A DNA stretch of 64,000 bases from Shimia gijangensis. GTDB taxonomy: Bacteria; Pseudomonadota; Alphaproteobacteria; Rhodobacterales; Rhodobacteraceae. The stretch lies in the NCBI RefSeq assembly GCF_900142085.1, contig NZ_FQZQ01000005.1:1-64000 (forward strand), given 5' to 3'. Positions 19,112 to 27,552 of the stretch are shown piece by piece. A program made the position numbers and the translations under genes. The notes under the pieces were generated by a model that had not been told where the DNA came from, made no database searches, and saw nothing but the letters and a program-made list of their open reading frames with translations. Within the stretch, counting starts at the first letter, position 1. Every line of letters starts with the position of its first letter.

Positions 19112-20214
19112 TGGCGGCTATCGACGCAAATGACATCATCGTTCTAAGCGATGTCACCAAAACTTTCGGCACGTTTCAGGCGCTGAAAGGGATCAATGCG
19201 GGCATCCGCGAGGGCGAATTCTTTTCTCTGTTGGGCCCGTCTGGCTGTGGCAAAACCACATTGCTGCGCATGATTGCCGGTTTTGATGAACCAACCACCG
19301 GCACCATCGACATTAATGGCAAACCAATGGCCGGGATTTCAGCCAACAAGCGCCCCACCAACATGGTGTTCCAAAGCTATGCAATTTTCCCGCATCTCAG
19401 CGTTGCGGAAAATGTTGGCTATGGACTAAAAACCCAAAAAATGCCCAAGAAAGAGATCGCTACGGAGGTCGACAAAGCCCTCGACATGGTTGATCTGCAC
19501 GGGCTGGGCGACCGCGGCGCGCATGAATTGTCGGGCGGTCAGCGTCAGCGTGTGGCGCTTGCGCGGGCACTGGTGATGCGACCCAAAGTGATCTTGCTGG
19601 ACGAGCCTCTTTCGGCGCTGGATAAGAAACTGCGCGACCAGATGCAGGTAGAACTGCGCTCTTTGCAGCAAACCCTTGGCATTACTTTCATTCTGGTGAC
19701 ACACGATCAGGAAGAGGCGCTGATCATGTCAGACAGAATTGCGGTGATGTTTGAAGGTGAGATCGCTCAACTGGCATCCCCCGAAGAGCTGTATCGCCGC
19801 CCGCGAACCAAACGGGTTGCCTCTTTCATTGGCGTGATGAACTTTCTCGATGCCAAACTTGGGTCGCAAGACGAAACCACATTGACCATCAACATTGATG
19901 CTTTGGGCCCCGTTCAGGTCCCTATCGACATCGCGCCGGCCGGTCTCAATCCTGCAACGATTGATGCGGTTGGAATCCGCCCCGAAATGCTGACTGTCCT
20001 TGGTGATGGAAATGACAATGCCGAGCACAAAGTCGAAGGCGAGGTCACTGGAACGGCGTATTACGGCGATATGACTTATTATACGGTGCAATTGCCCGGC
20101 AGCGGCGAACCTGTCACTATATCCATGCGCAACACGGCAGGCCGTTCGGTTCTGCCTGCTGGCAGCAAGGTCATGGTCAGATGGGGGGCGGAATCCGTCG
20201 TGCTTTTCGAATAG
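19111..20214 (+). CDS. ABC transporter ATP-binding protein, PotA-like
   Basis: The 367-residue ATPase powers the importer. It has Walker A LGPSGCGKTTLLR near residue 43, the signature LSGGQRQRVALARAL near 138, Walker B VILLDEPLSALD near 158 and the switch histidine in LVTHDQEEA. A C-terminal TOBE domain (from about residue 285) is as in PotA and other MOI-type ATPases. Confidence 0.94.
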   Translation: MAAIDANDIIVLSDVTKTFGTFQALKGINAGIREGEFFSLLGPSGCGKTTLLRMIAGFDEPTTGTIDINGKPMAGISANKRPTNMVFQSYAIFPHLSVAENVGYGLKTQKMPKKEIATEVDKALDMVDLHGLGDRGAHELSGGQRQRVALARALVMRPKVILLDEPLSALDKKLRDQMQVELRSLQQTLGITFILVTHDQEEALIMSDRIAVMFEGEIAQLASPEELYRRPRTKRVASFIGVMNFLDAKLGSQDETTLTINIDALGPVQVPIDIAPAGLNPATIDAVGIRPEMLTVLGDGNDNAEHKVEGEVTGTAYYGDMTYYTVQLPGSGEPVTISMRNTAGRSVLPAGSKVMVRWGAESVVLFE

Positions 20215-20255
20215 CACATCCGCAGGCCGCCAAGCGATGATCGGGAGGACACCGC

Positions 20256-21038
20256 ATGAGCGACAATGAACTGCACTACGACAATCAGGTTATCCACTTT
20301 CTTGAGGACATGTGGGGAGACGGGTTTCTGTCTCCCGGCGGAGCAGAAGAAGCGACGCTTGTAGTCGAAGGGTTGGACCTTCGCGGTAAAACCGTTCTCG
20401 ACATAGGAAGCGGTTCGGGTGCAATCGCCGTGCTTTTGGCGGGAACGCTTGGGGCAAAGAAAGTGATCGGCATTGACGTTGAGGAGCCGGTCGTCAATGA
20501 GGCCCGCCAACGAGCAGCCGCGGCGGGGCTTTCAGACAGGATCGATATCCAGCTAGTCGAACCCGGCCCCTTCCCGTTTCCCGAAAACAGCTTTGACATC
20601 GTCTACTCAAAAGACTCAATTATCCATATCCCGGACAAAGAAACTCTGAGCCGTGATGTTTATCGCGTGTTGCGGCCCGGCGGGTGGTTTGCGGCGTCAG
20701 ACTGGCTGATTTCGCACGACAACACCCCGTCACCCGAAATGCAGGACTATATCACGGCAGAGGATCTGGATTTCGCCATGGCCTCGCCTGGTCGGTACAC
20801 CCGCGCCTTGGCAGATGTCGGGTTTTCCCAAATCTCGTTGCGCAATCGCAACCCATGGTACCGGGAAGTCGCGGCAGGTGAACTAAACCGGCTAACGGGC
20901 CCTGAACGATCCAAACTGGAACAAGCCCATGGTGAAACCTTTATTGCAGACCAGGTTTCGACTTGGAGCAAAATGATGCCGGTGCTCAAGTCTGGCGAAC
21001 ACTGTCCACATCATATTCGGGGTCAAAAGCCGAGTTAA
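20256..21038 (+). CDS. SAM-dependent N-methyltransferase, phosphoethanolamine methyltransferase-like
   Basis: The 260-residue class I methyltransferase has the SAM motif VLDIGSGSGAIA near residue 49 and post-I acidic IGIDVEE near 72. The YSKDSIIHIPDKE segment near 117 is reminiscent of phosphoethanolamine N-methyltransferases. It is fourth in the ABC operon (GGAGG site upstream) and is followed by a terminator. A methylating enzyme within a demethylation island is unexpected; it might run on imported amines or make a compatible solute. The substrate is unknown. Confidence 0.8.
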   Translation: MSDNELHYDNQVIHFLEDMWGDGFLSPGGAEEATLVVEGLDLRGKTVLDIGSGSGAIAVLLAGTLGAKKVIGIDVEEPVVNEARQRAAAAGLSDRIDIQLVEPGPFPFPENSFDIVYSKDSIIHIPDKETLSRDVYRVLRPGGWFAASDWLISHDNTPSPEMQDYITAEDLDFAMASPGRYTRALADVGFSQISLRNRNPWYREVAAGELNRLTGPERSKLEQAHGETFIADQVSTWSKMMPVLKSGEHCPHHIRGQKPS

Positions 21039-21060
21039 TCGGAAAATCCCGATCTTTTTT
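21038..21060 (+). terminator. Terminator of the ABC/methyltransferase operon
   Basis: A short stem ATCGG (21038-21042) with CCGAT (21049-21053) is followed by CTTTTTT on the plus strand, starting in the methyltransferase stop codon. The stem is only five base pairs, so termination may be partial. Confidence 0.55.
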
Positions 21061-21089
21061 CCAACTTGCAAACGATGCAGATTAATGAC

Positions 21090-21119
21090 CAACCATCGAT
21101 CAGCGGCGATCGATGGTTG
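21090..21119. repeat. Perfect 12-bp inverted repeat
   Basis: CAACCATCGATC at 21090-21101 and its exact reverse complement at 21108-21119 flank the loop AGCGGC. It lies between the convergent methyltransferase and cupin genes, 40 bp past the cupin stop. Neither side has a T run, so it is not a standard intrinsic terminator. It could stabilise a 3' end or bind a protein. Confidence 0.7.
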
Positions 21120-21159
21120 ATGTGTGGTTTCGGCATTGAAACTATGTATTTAAGCTAAA

Positions 21160-21519
21160 CTAAGTTGAGGTATTGATCACGAATAGTTTGCGCATATGCT
21201 CGTGAATGACCCACTCCCCTTTCCAACCTTGTGGCAGGATCAACAGGTCACCCGGTCCGATCTCTCGGGTTCCGCTACCGTCAGCATTGGTCACTGAAGC
21301 GCGCCCAGAAATGATATGGCAATATTCGCCGGCAGATGTTCGGTCGGCCGTGAAATGACCGGGCGTGCACTCCCAAACGCCAATAGACGTGTTCTCATCT
21401 GGTGAAGTCCACAGAACAACGGCAGCTTCTTCTTGTCCTTCGGTGAGAGTCGTAGGTTTCGGTGCAAAGGCACTCAGCGGTGTATCTGCAAGGTTTTCGA
21501 AGGTTTTCAGATCAATCAA
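21160..21519 (-). CDS. Small cupin-domain protein
   Basis: A single-domain cupin of about 119 residues. The beta-barrel motifs resemble the DUF861/cupin_3 group (GVWECTPGHF, then GEYCHIISGRASVT and GPGDLLILPQGWKGEWVI). No ATG fits the frame. A TTG at 21519 (reading IDLKTFENL) with AAGAGA upstream is the most likely start, and another TTG lies at 21549. It follows the binding-protein gene after a strong terminator, so expression would need readthrough or its own promoter. Function unknown. Confidence 0.75.
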   Translation of the reverse strand: MIDLKTFENLADTPLSAFAPKPTTLTEGQEEAAVVLWTSPDENTSIGVWECTPGHFTADRTSAGEYCHIISGRASVTNADGSGTREIGPGDLLILPQGWKGEWVIHEHMRKLFVINTST

Positions 21520-21555
21520 TGGAATTCTCTTTCTTGGGGCTAAGGGCAAACAAGC

Positions 21556-21584
21556 AAAAAGCCCCGGCCATTTGACCGGGGCTT
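21556..21584 (-). terminator. Terminator after the binding-protein gene
   Basis: A perfect 9-bp stem (21559-21567 with 21576-21584) is followed on the minus strand by TTTTT at 21560-21556. It lies 25 bp after the binding-protein stop and just upstream of the cupin start, so it would uncouple the two or act as an attenuator. Confidence 0.85.
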
Positions 21585-21608
21585 CCTGATTTCTCTCCGT
21601 GAGTGGAT

Positions 21609-22673
21609 TTAGAAACCAGCTTTGATGAGTTCGAACTCAGCAATCATCTTTTCACGCAGTTCTGATGGTACTGGTGACTGCCACAAGGTTTTCGCCCGGC
21701 TTTGCTCGTTCGATGCCAGCCCGACGGCCGCCAGATCGGCTTCAGCCATGGCTGCCATTGCGGTTGCGTTACCGTGGCCATAGCCCCAGTAACCAACCAG
21801 ATAGTTGGCAGTTGCAGGCTCGAGCCATGCGTTGATGAAGTCATAGAACTTGTCTTCGGAGCCCGGCGCATCCGCCAGTTTGGTATACCCACAAACCCAA
21901 GCCGAGCTGCCTTCGTCTGTATCTTTGTTGATCGCGATTGGGTGACCTTCGTAAGACATGGTCGAGAAAGTCTCGTTCCAGGCCCATGACAGGTACACTT
22001 CGCCGCTTTGCATCAACTGAGCCAGAGACGCGCCGTCGGCCCAATAGGTGCGCACGTTCTGATGAACTTTGCGCAGGAAATCAGATGCAGCTTTGAACTC
22101 TTCGTCCGTTGCCTTGGTCCAGTCGGTCACGCCAGTGGCCAGAAAACCCAATGCATAGGCGTCGTCAACGTTGTCACCAACCGAAATGCGGCCTGCGTGC
22201 TTAGGGTCAGCAAAGGCTTGCAGCGATTGCACATCTTCCGCCTTCAGGTGCTCTGTGTGATAGGTGACCAGCGTGTTGCCCCAATCGACCGGAATAAAAT
22301 AATACTCACCATCTTTTTGGAAAGCGGGAATGTCACGGAACGACGTTTCCAGCTCGTCCCAGCGATCAATGCGGCTAATGTCCAGCGGTGCCAGAAGGCC
22401 AGCTTCGATCCATTTTGGAACGGATTGCGAGCAAGGGTGCGCCATGTCAGCTTTAAAGCCGGAACGTAGTTTCTGGAACGCTTCTTCTTCGTCGCCGAAG
22501 AAGGCATAGGTTGGGCTGTCGCCATGTTTGGCAGTATAGGCTTTGAAGAACTCGGGGTCTTCGTAACCCGCCCAGTCAAAGATAACCAGATCAGCGTCGG
22601 CGGCCATGACTGCACCAGCAGTCAGCGACAAGGCGGCTGCGATACACGTCGCCGTCTTTCTAAAGTGATACAT
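21609..22673 (-). CDS. Periplasmic substrate-binding protein, PotD-like
   Basis: The 354-residue binding protein of the ABC importer. A Sec signal peptide (MYHFRKTATCIAAALSLTAG, cleavage near AMA at residue 24) precedes a type II periplasmic fold with the PotD-like start VIFDWAGYEDPEFFKAY. It is transcribed opposite to the permease/ATPase operon, with its own promoter shared with the TMADH homologue and a TTGAGCGCTCAA operator. Aromatic-rich segments could form a quaternary-amine cage, but this cannot be confirmed here. Confidence 0.9.
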   Translation of the reverse strand: MYHFRKTATCIAAALSLTAGAVMAADADLVIFDWAGYEDPEFFKAYTAKHGDSPTYAFFGDEEEAFQKLRSGFKADMAHPCSQSVPKWIEAGLLAPLDISRIDRWDELETSFRDIPAFQKDGEYYFIPVDWGNTLVTYHTEHLKAEDVQSLQAFADPKHAGRISVGDNVDDAYALGFLATGVTDWTKATDEEFKAASDFLRKVHQNVRTYWADGASLAQLMQSGEVYLSWAWNETFSTMSYEGHPIAINKDTDEGSSAWVCGYTKLADAPGSEDKFYDFINAWLEPATANYLVGYWGYGHGNATAMAAMAEADLAAVGLASNEQSRAKTLWQSPVPSELREKMIAEFELIKAGF

Positions 22674-22755
22674 ATTTCTCTCCCTGTTTGGTGGCGTGGA
22701 CCATCTGAGTTTTTCAGACAGACCAGTTCAACAAAAAATTTATGCGGGAACATCA

Positions 22756-22784
22756 CTTGACTCAAGGTTTAATTGAGCGCTCAA
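22756..22784. promoter_or_regulatory. TTGAGCGCTCAA palindrome plus second TTGA/TCAA site
   Basis: A perfect TTGAGCGCTCAA (22773-22784) follows a shorter palindrome, CTTGA-C-TCAAG (22756-22766), in the promoter shared by the binding protein and the TMADH-like gene. The pair may bind two repressor dimers. Confidence 0.75.
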
Positions 22785-22822
22785 ATAATTTTAAGTCGAA
22801 AATGATGTGAAAATAGGCAAAA

Positions 22823-24865
22823 ATGCGCGATCCAAGACACGATGTACTCTTTGAACCCATAAAGATTGGTCCAGTAGAAACCAAAAACCGATTTTATCAG
22901 GTCCCCCATTGCACCGGAATGGGCTGGCGACGACCACAAACACTGGCGGCAATGCGGGGTGTGAAGGCCGAAGGAGGCTGGGGGGTGGTCAACACTGAGT
23001 TCTGTTCGATCCACCCGACGTCCGACAACGACTATTACCCTTATGCGGCTTTGTGGGATCAGGATGACATCCGTGCCAACCGGCTCATGACCGATGCGGT
23101 ACATGAACATGACGCACTGGCCGGGGTGGAACTGTGGATCGGCGGCGGGATGGTCGCGAACCTCGGCACCCGCCTGCCTGCTTACGGGCTGCGCAATCGG
23201 CCTCAGACGGACAGCAGCGTTTTAAATCCATTTCAGGCGCGCAAGGTCGACAAGCAGGATATCCGCGATATCCGTCGCTGGCACCGGGATGCTGCTTTGC
23301 GGGCGGGCGAGGCGGGTTTTGACATTGTCTATGTCTATGCCACCCACGGCTATCTGATTTCCGAGTTTCTTGACCCGACAATCAACACCCGCACAGACGA
23401 ATACGGCGGCTCGCTGGAAAACCGGGTTCGGATCGTTCGTGAGTTGATCGAAGAAACCCGCGAAGCAGTCGGTCATAAGGCGGCAGTGGCCACCCGGTTC
23501 AGTGTGGCGTTGAATGACCCCGAAACCTTCGATGCCTTTGGTTTGCTGGCTGATCTGCCCGACCTCTGGGATTTGACAGTTCCGGACTATGGCGTTGAAA
23601 TGGGGGCCAGCCGGTTCGTCAAAGAAGCCTCCTTCGTGGACAGCATCGCTGCAGCAAAGTCACTGACGTCCAAACCGGTTGTGGCCGTTGGCCGGTTCAC
23701 CTCGCCCGACACAATGGCGCGGGTGATCAAAGATGGATCGCAAGATCTGATCGGCGCGGCACGACCGTCGATTGCTGATCCATTTTTGCCCAAGAAAATT
23801 GAAGAAGGTCGTTCAGAAGACATCCGCGAATGTATTGGTTGCAACGTGTGTTATGCCCATGACTCTCTCGGTGTACCGATCCGGTGCACTCAAAACCCGA
23901 CCATGGGCGAAGAATGGAAACTGGGCTGGCATCCGGATCGCGCGGGCACCAGTCCGCGCAAAGACGAAACTGTTCTGGTTGTTGGCGCTGGTCCGGCAGG
24001 CCTTGAGGCAGCGCGGGTACTGGGAGAACGGGGGCACAACGTTATGCTGGCCGAAGCAACCCGCGATCTTGGCGGACGGGTCAGCCGCGAAAGCCGCCTG
24101 CCTGGTATGGCCGAACTGGCCCGTGTTCGTGATTGGCGCGTCGGCCAGATTGAAAAATTGGACAACATCGAAATCTTCCGCGAAAGCCGCATGACACCAC
24201 AGGACGTGCTGGAATTGGGTGTCGATCACGTGGTGCTGGCCACCGGGTCCACGTGGTCGACCGATACCGTTGGGCGTCATTCGGACACCGGACTTCGGCA
24301 CGAGGCACCGGACATGGTTCTGGGTGCAGAAACCGTGTTGGACGGGGATCCCTTCGACGCCAATCATGTGGTGATTTACGATGACGATCACTATTACCTC
24401 GGATCAGTCATGGCGCTGGAGTTACGTAGGAAAGGTCATCAAGTGACTTTGGTCACCCCTGCCGGACGCCCCTGTGACTGGGGGCAATACACCACCGAAG
24501 TTTACAGTTCGAACGCGGCCCTGATTGAAGCGGGTGTTAAGATTGTGACCAACAAAACCATTGTGGCCGCCAACCCGGGCAGTGCCCGCCTGTCTTGTAT
24601 GTTCTCAGAACAGGAAAGCGATCTGGCCTGCGATGTCATTGTGCCTTTGACTCGCCGGTTGCCCGTGTCTGATCTCTATGACGGGTTGATGGCTATCGAA
24701 GACAGGGTAAAGGCTGTGGGCATTCAGTCGGTAACGCGCATCGGAGACGCCGAAGCCCCCGGCATTGTCGCCGCAGCTGTGCACAGCGGTTACCGTGTGG
24801 CAATGGACTTGGGTGAGGATGTTGATATCGCGAAAAAATATGGCCGGCGCGAACACACTGTCTAA
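22823..24865 (+). CDS. Trimethylamine/dimethylamine dehydrogenase-like flavoprotein
   Basis: The 680-residue homologue of TMADH has an N-terminal FMN barrel, a [4Fe-4S] cluster site and a C-terminal FAD/ADP-binding domain. Cys30 in QVPHCTGMG matches the residue that forms the 6-S-cysteinyl-FMN bond in TMADH. Y172 and H175 (VYATHGY) match its active-site Tyr and His, and cluster cysteines are C337, C340, C343 and C355. The substrate bowl differs: residue 60 is Phe, and D347 stands where TMADH has a Trp four residues after the third cysteine. It is therefore probably a demethylase for a different N-methyl amine, perhaps dimethylglycine-like. It shares a BetI-type operator with the binding protein. 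Confidence 0.88.
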   Translation: MRDPRHDVLFEPIKIGPVETKNRFYQVPHCTGMGWRRPQTLAAMRGVKAEGGWGVVNTEFCSIHPTSDNDYYPYAALWDQDDIRANRLMTDAVHEHDALAGVELWIGGGMVANLGTRLPAYGLRNRPQTDSSVLNPFQARKVDKQDIRDIRRWHRDAALRAGEAGFDIVYVYATHGYLISEFLDPTINTRTDEYGGSLENRVRIVRELIEETREAVGHKAAVATRFSVALNDPETFDAFGLLADLPDLWDLTVPDYGVEMGASRFVKEASFVDSIAAAKSLTSKPVVAVGRFTSPDTMARVIKDGSQDLIGAARPSIADPFLPKKIEEGRSEDIRECIGCNVCYAHDSLGVPIRCTQNPTMGEEWKLGWHPDRAGTSPRKDETVLVVGAGPAGLEAARVLGERGHNVMLAEATRDLGGRVSRESRLPGMAELARVRDWRVGQIEKLDNIEIFRESRMTPQDVLELGVDHVVLATGSTWSTDTVGRHSDTGLRHEAPDMVLGAETVLDGDPFDANHVVIYDDDHYYLGSVMALELRRKGHQVTLVTPAGRPCDWGQYTTEVYSSNAALIEAGVKIVTNKTIVAANPGSARLSCMFSEQESDLACDVIVPLTRRLPVSDLYDGLMAIEDRVKAVGIQSVTRIGDAEAPGIVAAAVHSGYRVAMDLGEDVDIAKKYGRREHTV

Positions 24866-24915
24866 ATTGTTGAGAGCGAGGCATTGCTGTCTGAGCATGC
24901 CCCTCGTGAACCAAA

Positions 24916-24953
24916 AAGAAGCCCCCTTGCGACATCGCGAGGGGGCTTCTTTG
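24916..24953. terminator. Bidirectional terminator
   Basis: A perfect 13-bp stem (24916-24928 with 24941-24953) with a 12-base loop lies between the convergent TMADH-like and aminotransferase genes. T-rich tracts occur on both sides (TTTGTTTG on plus, TTTTTGG on minus), so it can serve both. Confidence 0.9.
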
Positions 24954-24957
24954 TTTG

Positions 24958-26340
24958 TTATGCTGCGTTCAAATTGTCTTGAACTTCCTGAAGCGCGTCT
25001 TCGAGAATGTCGAACATCTCGTCAATTTGTTCGATGGTGATGATCAAAGGTGGCGAGAATACCGCCATGTTGATCAGCGGACGGACCAGAAGGCCGCGTG
25101 CTTCGCAGGCTTCGTCGATCTGGCTGCCCAGTTTTTTCTCGGCCTCGAGATCTTCCGCCTTACCTTCGATACAGCCCAAAAGACCCATACCGCGTGCATC
25201 GCCGACAATCTTGAATTTCATCAGATCGCGCAGCCGCTTCTGGAAATGCGGCGTGACAGCGCGCACGTGTTCCAGAACGCCTTCATTCTCAAAGATTTCG
25301 ATGTTTTTCAGAGCAGCCGCACAGCTCACAGGATGCGCCGAATATGTGTATCCATTGGTAAAACTGGACGGCTCATCGCTGTCGCTCATCATTTCCATAA
25401 CGCGGTCTGAGACGATACAGGCGCCAAGCGGCAGGTAGCCCGAGGTCAGGCCCTTGGCGCTGGTGATGAAATCAGGCTGGATGTCAAAAAGCTCTTCCGA
25501 GGCAAACCAGTAACCCAGACGGCCGAAACCGGTCACAACTTCGTCCGAGATGTAGAAAATGTCATTGGCGCGACAAATCTCGAGCGTGCGTTTGTGATAC
25601 CCCGGGGCCGGAACAATAACCCCTCCTGATGACAGGATCGGTTCGGCGATGAAGGCACCAATCTTGTCAGCACCAATTTCGGCAATGGCCTTTTCAAGAT
25701 CGGCAACTTTTTCGTCGCAGAACTCTTCAACGCTTTGGCCTTCAGCGCGGCGATATGGGTTCACATCTGGCAGGAAGTGCACAAGACGCGTTTCAAAATC
25801 AAAGTGGCTTTTGTCGCGTTCTTTGCCGGTCACCGAATGGGCCAGATAGGTCGATCCGTGATAGCCCTTTTCGCGCGCGATAATCATCTTCTTTTCGGGC
25901 AGGCCGCGGCGGTTGTTGCAGTACTGCATAGTGCGTAGCGCTGTATCCACTGCGGTCGAGCCACCTGTGGTAAAGAACACATTGTTCAGATCACCCGGCG
26001 CCATATCGGCGATTTTCTTGGCAAGAATTGCCGACGGTTCCGTGGCCGAAGTAAAAGGCGACGTATAGGGCAGCTTCATCACCTGATCATAGATCGCTTC
26101 GGCCATATCTTTGCGGCCATAGCCAATTTGCGTGCACCACATACCGCCCGGTCCATCGATAAACCGTTTGCCCGTGCTGTCGTACATATAAATGCCTTCG
26201 GCGGTGTCCACGAGCATATTGTCATAGCCACGCCACGCATCCATCGCATGCCAGGGGTGGATTTGGTGCATCCGGTCCCACTCGATCAGGGTCTCGTTGC
26301 TCGGGGTGTTAGAGCCCGCTACTTTGGTCATCTCAGTCAT
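24958..26340 (-). CDS. Class III aminotransferase, polyamine:pyruvate type
   Basis: The 460-residue PLP enzyme resembles omega-aminotransferases that act on putrescine or spermidine (SpuC-like). The PLP lysine is in TSAKGLTSGYLPLG near residue 300, and TGGSTAVDTALR near 120 binds cofactor phosphate. It is last of a minus-strand operon with a GcvT-like protein and two FAD proteins. The PotABCD-like transporter nearby suggests a substrate with a primary amine as well as methylated nitrogen. AGGAGA precedes the start. Confidence 0.88.
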   Translation of the reverse strand: MTEMTKVAGSNTPSNETLIEWDRMHQIHPWHAMDAWRGYDNMLVDTAEGIYMYDSTGKRFIDGPGGMWCTQIGYGRKDMAEAIYDQVMKLPYTSPFTSATEPSAILAKKIADMAPGDLNNVFFTTGGSTAVDTALRTMQYCNNRRGLPEKKMIIAREKGYHGSTYLAHSVTGKERDKSHFDFETRLVHFLPDVNPYRRAEGQSVEEFCDEKVADLEKAIAEIGADKIGAFIAEPILSSGGVIVPAPGYHKRTLEICRANDIFYISDEVVTGFGRLGYWFASEELFDIQPDFITSAKGLTSGYLPLGACIVSDRVMEMMSDSDEPSSFTNGYTYSAHPVSCAAALKNIEIFENEGVLEHVRAVTPHFQKRLRDLMKFKIVGDARGMGLLGCIEGKAEDLEAEKKLGSQIDEACEARGLLVRPLINMAVFSPPLIITIEQIDEMFDILEDALQEVQDNLNAA

Positions 26341-26358
26341 GTCCTGTTCTCCTATGTA

Positions 26359-27552
26359 TCAGAATGGGTTCGGCGGAGTTGCCCGCGACCGTGCATTCTG
26401 GAAAAATGGTTTGTCGACAAAGGTCAGAGGTACAATGCGCTTGTCCCATTGCCCTTCTTCGCTTACGTAAATCTCGACCCAAAGGTCATCCGTGATTGCC
26501 TTGCCGTACGGCGCTTTTAACTCGGCCAGTGCGATGTTTTGCTTCATTGTCGGCGACCAGATTCCCGACGTGACATGGCCGACTTCTCTCTTTTTCCGAT
26601 GATAGATCAACGATCCGTCGGCCGGCTTAAAGCCTCCAATATCAATCTTGGCCAGATGATAGCGAACACCGTCCTGTTGTTGCTTCAACAAGGCACGACG
26701 GCCATTGAAATGGCCCTTTTCAAAGTGCACCAGTTTATCAAAACCCAGTTCCAGGGGGCTTCGCCCACGATTTAGGCGCATCGCTGCGTGCACCGGCTGG
26801 AAATCCACCCCAGCGGCAATGAACCCGGCCTCAATTCTCACCATGTTCAGCGCCTCGGCACCAATGGCGCGCAGGCCCCAATGCCCCCCGGCGGCCCACA
26901 AGCGATCCCACAATGCGCCAATGTCATTCCATGCGGTCCAAAGCTCGTAGCCAAGATCACCAGTAAAGCCCGTGCGTGACACCCAAAGACCGGGCTCAAT
27001 CTCGCGCAAATCAAACGGCTTCATGTCCTCAACCGCATCAAGGCCCGCGTCCTTGAGCAAAGAAAAGGTGGTCGGTCCCTGAAGCGAAACACCCGCAACA
27101 GTATGAGAGTCATCAATGATTTCAGCGTCAAAGCCCCAGGCCGTATCCAAAAGCCAGCTGTACATTGTTTCCTGACAACACAGCATGAATTCGGTTTCCG
27201 AGTAACGGAACACGGTGCCATCATCGATCAGCATGCCCTCTTCATCACACCACATCGCATAGCCCACACGACCATCACGCAACTTGGACACATCCCGCGT
27301 AACAAGCCGGTTCACAACCTTCAGCGCATCTGGCCCTTTGATGCGATATTTGTGCATTGGGCAAATATCAAACAGCGTCGACTGGTTGCGGATCGCAAAG
27401 TATTCAAACTCAACCGTATCCAGCACCAATGGCGAAATGAAACCCGCCCAGTTTGCCCAGCTTTTGGCTGTGCTGATCGCTTCCATGCGATCATAAAGTG
27501 GCGTTGGAATGACGCCGATCGGCACGGCCTGTTTTGTTGCAGCCTTGGTCAT
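26359..27552 (-). CDS. GcvT-like aminomethyltransferase-family protein
   Basis: The 397-residue protein has the folate-binding GcvT fold, with SLQGPTTFSLLKD near 180 and the signature RTGFTGDLGYELW near 215, and a C-terminal barrel domain. Such proteins pass a methyl or methylene group to tetrahydrofolate (GcvT, DmdA, sarcosine oxidase tail). Its start overlaps the preceding FAD protein's stop as ATGA. It could be the folate acceptor for one-carbon units released by the flavoproteins; this is inferred from context. Confidence 0.82.
   Translation of the reverse strand: MTKAATKQAVPIGVIPTPLYDRMEAISTAKSWANWAGFISPLVLDTVEFEYFAIRNQSTLFDICPMHKYRIKGPDALKVVNRLVTRDVSKLRDGRVGYAMWCDEEGMLIDDGTVFRYSETEFMLCCQETMYSWLLDTAWGFDAEIIDDSHTVAGVSLQGPTTFSLLKDAGLDAVEDMKPFDLREIEPGLWVSRTGFTGDLGYELWTAWNDIGALWDRLWAAGGHWGLRAIGAEALNMVRIEAGFIAAGVDFQPVHAAMRLNRGRSPLELGFDKLVHFEKGHFNGRRALLKQQQDGVRYHLAKIDIGGFKPADGSLIYHRKKREVGHVTSGIWSPTMKQNIALAELKAPYGKAITDDLWVEIYVSEEGQWDKRIVPLTFVDKPFFQNARSRATPPNPF

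Noticed and set aside
26359-27552. DMSP demethylase DmdA
   Set aside because: The GcvT fold is shared, but the N-terminal sequence does not resemble DmdA as I recall it, and the operon context is amine rather than DMSP metabolism.
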